Below the pieces are notes generated by a model, which saw only the letters and a program-made list of their open reading frames with translations, searched no databases and had not been told where the DNA came from. From Treponema sp. (GTDB lineage Bacteria; Spirochaetota; Spirochaetia; Treponematales; Breznakiellaceae), in contig JAITLC010000052.1 of NCBI GenBank assembly GCA_031278095.1, positions 1-33,303 of the forward strand: 33,303 bases of DNA, in the 5' to 3' direction. A program made the translations under genes and the position numbers. This document shows, piece after piece, positions 31,060 to 33,303 of the stretch; within the stretch, counting starts at the first letter, position 1; each line of letters opens with the position of its first letter.

Positions 31060-32457
31060 CTAGAGTATCGTTTCGGGCGGCTGTTTGACCCATACGTCCC
31101 GGCAATTGGAGTAGTCCTCGCCGGCTCCTCGTCCGGCGGGCGCTTTTGTAGCTGGCGCAGCGCCTGAACTCTTCGCCGGGACAGCGGCTTTCGGTACGGA
31201 ATTAGCTGTTGAAGGCCCGGAAGGCGCCGCCGAACTTGCCGGGTGGGGTGTACCGGAAGCTGCGCCGCCTGTTTCCCCTTCGGCGCTCCCCGTAACGGAC
31301 TGGTTTCCGCCGCTTTTTTCCGGATCAAGAAGGGCTTCCAGTTCCGCGGCATGTTCCAGATTGTTCAGGTAGTCGATCTGTGTCTTGCTGATACTGTCCA
31401 GAATTTCCAGAATACCGGAGTGGAGCTCCTTGATCTCCGACCTGGTACTGTCCGTAAGGTTACGGATAAGCTTGACGGCTGCGCTGAAGCTTTCGTGGCT
31501 GGCCATAAAATCCGCATTTCCATCATGGGCGCTCTGAGTCTCAGGAAGAGCCCGCAGTGTTCCTGCGATCTCCGAATAAATTGCCCCGTGTTCCGCGGCC
31601 ATACCGGAAATGGCTTCCAGTTCTCCTGAAAGAATACCAATCTCCCCGCTTGCCCGATTGAAAGTCTTGAAGGACTCTTCGCTGGCCTTTAGTGCGTCCC
31701 GGGTTATCCGGGTGATGGTCTTTACTTCTTCGGTGATGCGCCCGGCGTTTTCTCTGGTGGAATCCGCCAGCTTGCGGATCTCGTCGGCTACCACGGCAAA
31801 CCCGGCGCCCGCCTGTCCGGCATGGGCGCTTTCGATGGCGGCGTTCATAGAGAGAAGATTCGTCTGGCTGGAGAGTTGGTTGATGAGTTTGGTCATCTCT
31901 GCGATGCCTTCCACCTCATGAGAGATGGTTTTGATGATCTCGTTCACACGCCGGGCTTTCTCTTCCCCTTCGCCGACCTCATCCCGCAGGGAAACTATCT
32001 TCCCGGCGCTTCCGCCAATCTGTTCGGCCGCCGAACTTGAAAGATCCGAAAAACGGGAAAGCGTTTCTTCCGTTTTTTCAGAGATACCCGGCAATCTGCC
32101 GCCCCTGACCTGCTGTTCCAAAATACCCAGCGTTTCCAGAGCCTGATTCGCGGAAGATTCAATTTCGTTGAACTGATTGGCGATCTTGTCGATTATTTCC
32201 CCGGTGCGGAAGAGAACTTCATCCCGTTCCTCCCCTTCACTTGCCAGTTGCTCCCGGATAACGGCGCTTTCCTTTATAAAAATTTTGAGAGCTTTACGAA
32301 TCTCCACCTTTTCCCGTTTTAATTTTTCAAGTTCTTCTTTAAGTACGAGGACACCGGAGGTGAGTTTTTTGCAGGATCTGAGATAAAGAAAAAAGGCAAT
32401 AGCAAAAAATACTGCAGCTAAAAAAAATACAATGGAAAGTGAAATAAGGTAAATCAC
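31060..32457 (-). CDS. Methyl-accepting chemotaxis-like protein without a sensor domain
   Basis: 465 residues. One N-terminal membrane segment ([20 protein letters not shown]) leads straight into a cytoplasmic coiled coil. The MCP hairpin tip is intact ([19 protein letters not shown], then [20 protein letters not shown]). No periplasmic domain and no HAMP are present, so any input must come through the membrane helix, the coiled coil or a partner. The last ~75 residues are a low-complexity Ala/Pro/Ser/Gly tail ending in [14 protein letters not shown] 32457 overlaps the TGA of the dCMP deaminase gene (GTGA), so they are cotranscribed. Confidence 0.87.
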   Translation of the reverse strand: MIYLISLSIVFFLAAVFFAIAFFLYLRSCKKLTSGVLVLKEELEKLKREKVEIRKALKIFIKESAVIREQLASEGEERDEVLFRTGEIIDKIANQFNEIESSANQALETLGILEQQVRGGRLPGISEKTEETLSRFSDLSSSAAEQIGGSAGKIVSLRDEVGEGEEKARRVNEIIKTISHEVEGIAEMTKLINQLSSQTNLLSMNAAIESAHAGQAGAGFAVVADEIRKLADSTRENAGRITEEVKTITRITRDALKASEESFKTFNRASGEIGILSGELEAISGMAAEHGAIYSEIAGTLRALPETQSAHDGNADFMASHESFSAAVKLIRNLTDSTRSEIKELHSGILEILDSISKTQIDYLNNLEHAAELEALLDPEKSGGNQSVTGSAEGETGGAASGTPHPASSAAPSGPSTANSVPKAAVPAKSSGAAPATKAPAGRGAGEDYSNCRDVWVKQPPETIL

Positions 32458-32942
32458 TGTTTTTCGTATTCCTGTACTTCATCGTGAACATATTCAAGGC
32501 TGATACCTGCTTTGGCGAACATAGCCTCGGAATCTTCACCGTCATGGTAACGGCGCTGGGCCACCACCCGCTTAATGCCGCAGTTGATGATAAGCATGGC
32601 GCAGGTACGGCAGGGTGTCATGCGGCAGTAGAGTGTGGCCCCTTCGATGGATATACCCCGTCTTGCAGCCTGGCAGATCGCATTCTGTTCCGCATGAACA
32701 GTCCGTACACAGTGGGTACTTATTGATCCATCCTCATGGAGCATTTTTTTGAATTGATGACCAACTTCGTCGCAGTGGGGAAGGCCGGCAGGGGCCCCTA
32801 CATAGCCTGTAACAAGAAGCTGTTTGTCCTTGGCTATAACGCAGCCTGAACGGCCCCGGTCACAGGTAGCCCGTTTGGAAATAGCGTCGCACACCTCCAT
32901 AAAATATTCATCCCAGCTTGGCCGGCGGTACGTTTCGCTCAC
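32454..32942 (-). CDS. comEB: dCMP/cytidylate deaminase family protein
   Basis: Zinc-dependent deaminase converting dCMP to dUMP for thymidylate synthesis. Zinc and catalytic motifs are complete: the His of [12 protein letters not shown] with the proton-shuttling Glu, and Cys pair [27 protein letters not shown] is the usual N-terminal dCMP deaminase strand. I choose GTG 32942 because AAGGAG lies 6 bases upstream; the TTG at 32960 would place that ribosome site inside the gene. 162 residues, typical. It overlaps the MCP start downstream and lies 30 bases after another gene, in what looks like an operon. Confidence 0.92.
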   Translation of the reverse strand: MSETYRRPSWDEYFMEVCDAISKRATCDRGRSGCVIAKDKQLLVTGYVGAPAGLPHCDEVGHQFKKMLHEDGSISTHCVRTVHAEQNAICQAARRGISIEGATLYCRMTPCRTCAMLIINCGIKRVVAQRRYHDGEDSEAMFAKAGISLEYVHDEVQEYEKQ

Positions 32943-32972
32943 ACAATACTCCTTTTTCAAGTATGGTGAGAA

Positions 32973-33303
32973 TCACGGCGTTTCACAAGACCCGCAGCTT
33001 TTTTGAATCTCTTTTATCCTGCTGAAAAGCGACAGGAAGGGCTCAATCTCCGCCCTGACCCGTTTGAGGAAGGAGATGTCCGTGGCCGGCGGCCTTCTTC
33101 CTCCGGCCCCGGCACAGTCCGGGAAATAGGCCCAGAGGTAATCGCAGAAATCCAGGAGGGTTTCAAGTTCTTCTCCTGTCCCCTGCCGTTCCCCGGTAAG
33201 GATGGAAAGGAGGGCGCGGAGGGCAGAAAGCTCTCTTTCGACAAAGACGTCAATTACCGCCGTGGTTTCGGTTACCGCTGCGGCGCCGGTTACCGTTGCG
33301 GTT
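32973..33303 (-). CDS. Hypothetical protein, C-terminal part (5' end outside window)
   Basis: A minus-strand frame is open from the window edge to TGA 32975-32973, with about 109 residues visible. It begins with an Ala/Thr/Val-rich linker (TATVTGAAAVTETTAV) and continues as an amphipathic helical domain (VFVERELSALRALLSILTGE, LLDFCDYLWAYFPD, FLKRVRAEIEPFLSLFSRIK), ending CGSCETP. The codon pattern favours this frame over the overlapping one at 33014-33253. Unrecognised; probably in the operon with the dCMP deaminase and MCP genes. Confidence 0.6.
   Translation of the reverse strand, partial: TATVTGAAAVTETTAVIDVFVERELSALRALLSILTGERQGTGEELETLLDFCDYLWAYFPDCAGAGGRRPPATDISFLKRVRAEIEPFLSLFSRIKEIQKSCGSCETP

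Noticed and set aside
33014..33253. 79-residue minus-strand frame
   Set aside because: The overlapping frame open from the window edge to 32973 has the better helical, low-Ser protein composition and connects to the operon.

Overview
The window (about 50% GC by eye) looks like a free-living or gut spirochaete of the Treponema group. The strongest evidence is the tmRNA at 29246-29588: its reading frame gives the tag ANNDSYDYALAA, close to the ANSDSFDYALAA tag I recall for Treponema pallidum. A DUF4954 protein, a DtxR/TroR-type metal regulator, an [FeFe]-hydrogenase/chemoreceptor fusion and the density of small palindromic repeats also fit a termite-gut type Treponema. The species is an inference.

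Layout. 1-5034 (+): nucleoside salvage and uptake operon: 3' end of uridine phosphorylase, two ECF ATPases, S component, EcfT and an MFS carrier. 5100-7203: a CAT-anticodon tRNA with its own promoter, a tyrosine recombinase and a small acidic protein (accessory island edge). 7376-9950 (-): cobalamin locus, with a cobalamin riboswitch, a deletion chimera of a lipoprotein and a TonB-dependent receptor, then BtuC and BtuD; no binding protein is left. 10006-12114 (-): soluble ferredoxin/[FeFe]-hydrogenase/Fe-S/MCP fusion. 12115-12855: only repeats and a possible transposase scrap. 12856-18470: PcrA/UvrD helicase, DtxR-type regulator (perfect promoter, apparently leaderless), MgtC-like protein, DUF4954 protein. 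18471-22462: repeat cluster, aconitase-like hydratase with a repeat-encoded C-terminus, membrane protein with nucleoside-recognition domains. 22468-24264 (-): TrpR-like regulator, HAD phosphatase, decayed Uma2-family nuclease. 24582-28586: KDPG aldolase fused to a VOC domain (+), then methyltransferase, degenerate M23-like protein and a membrane-anchored propeller (-). 28604-30032: graveyard with truncated cytidine deaminase, frameshifted fragment, tmRNA and IS3 remnant. 30033-33303: spirochaetal hypothetical (+), then MCP, dCMP deaminase and the end of a further gene (-).

The most distinctive system-level features are (i) the hydrogenase-type chemoreceptor, which should couple a redox or H2 signal to motility; (ii) at least two families of small multi-hairpin repeats, one nested in the other, one translated in frame at the end of a gene and one interrupting cdd; and (iii) an ECF transporter whose two ATPases carry complementary defects that fall in the same composite ATP site. 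Pyrimidine metabolism recurs (uridine phosphorylase, broken cytidine deaminase, dCMP deaminase), suggesting nucleoside salvage that has lost one step here unless another copy exists.
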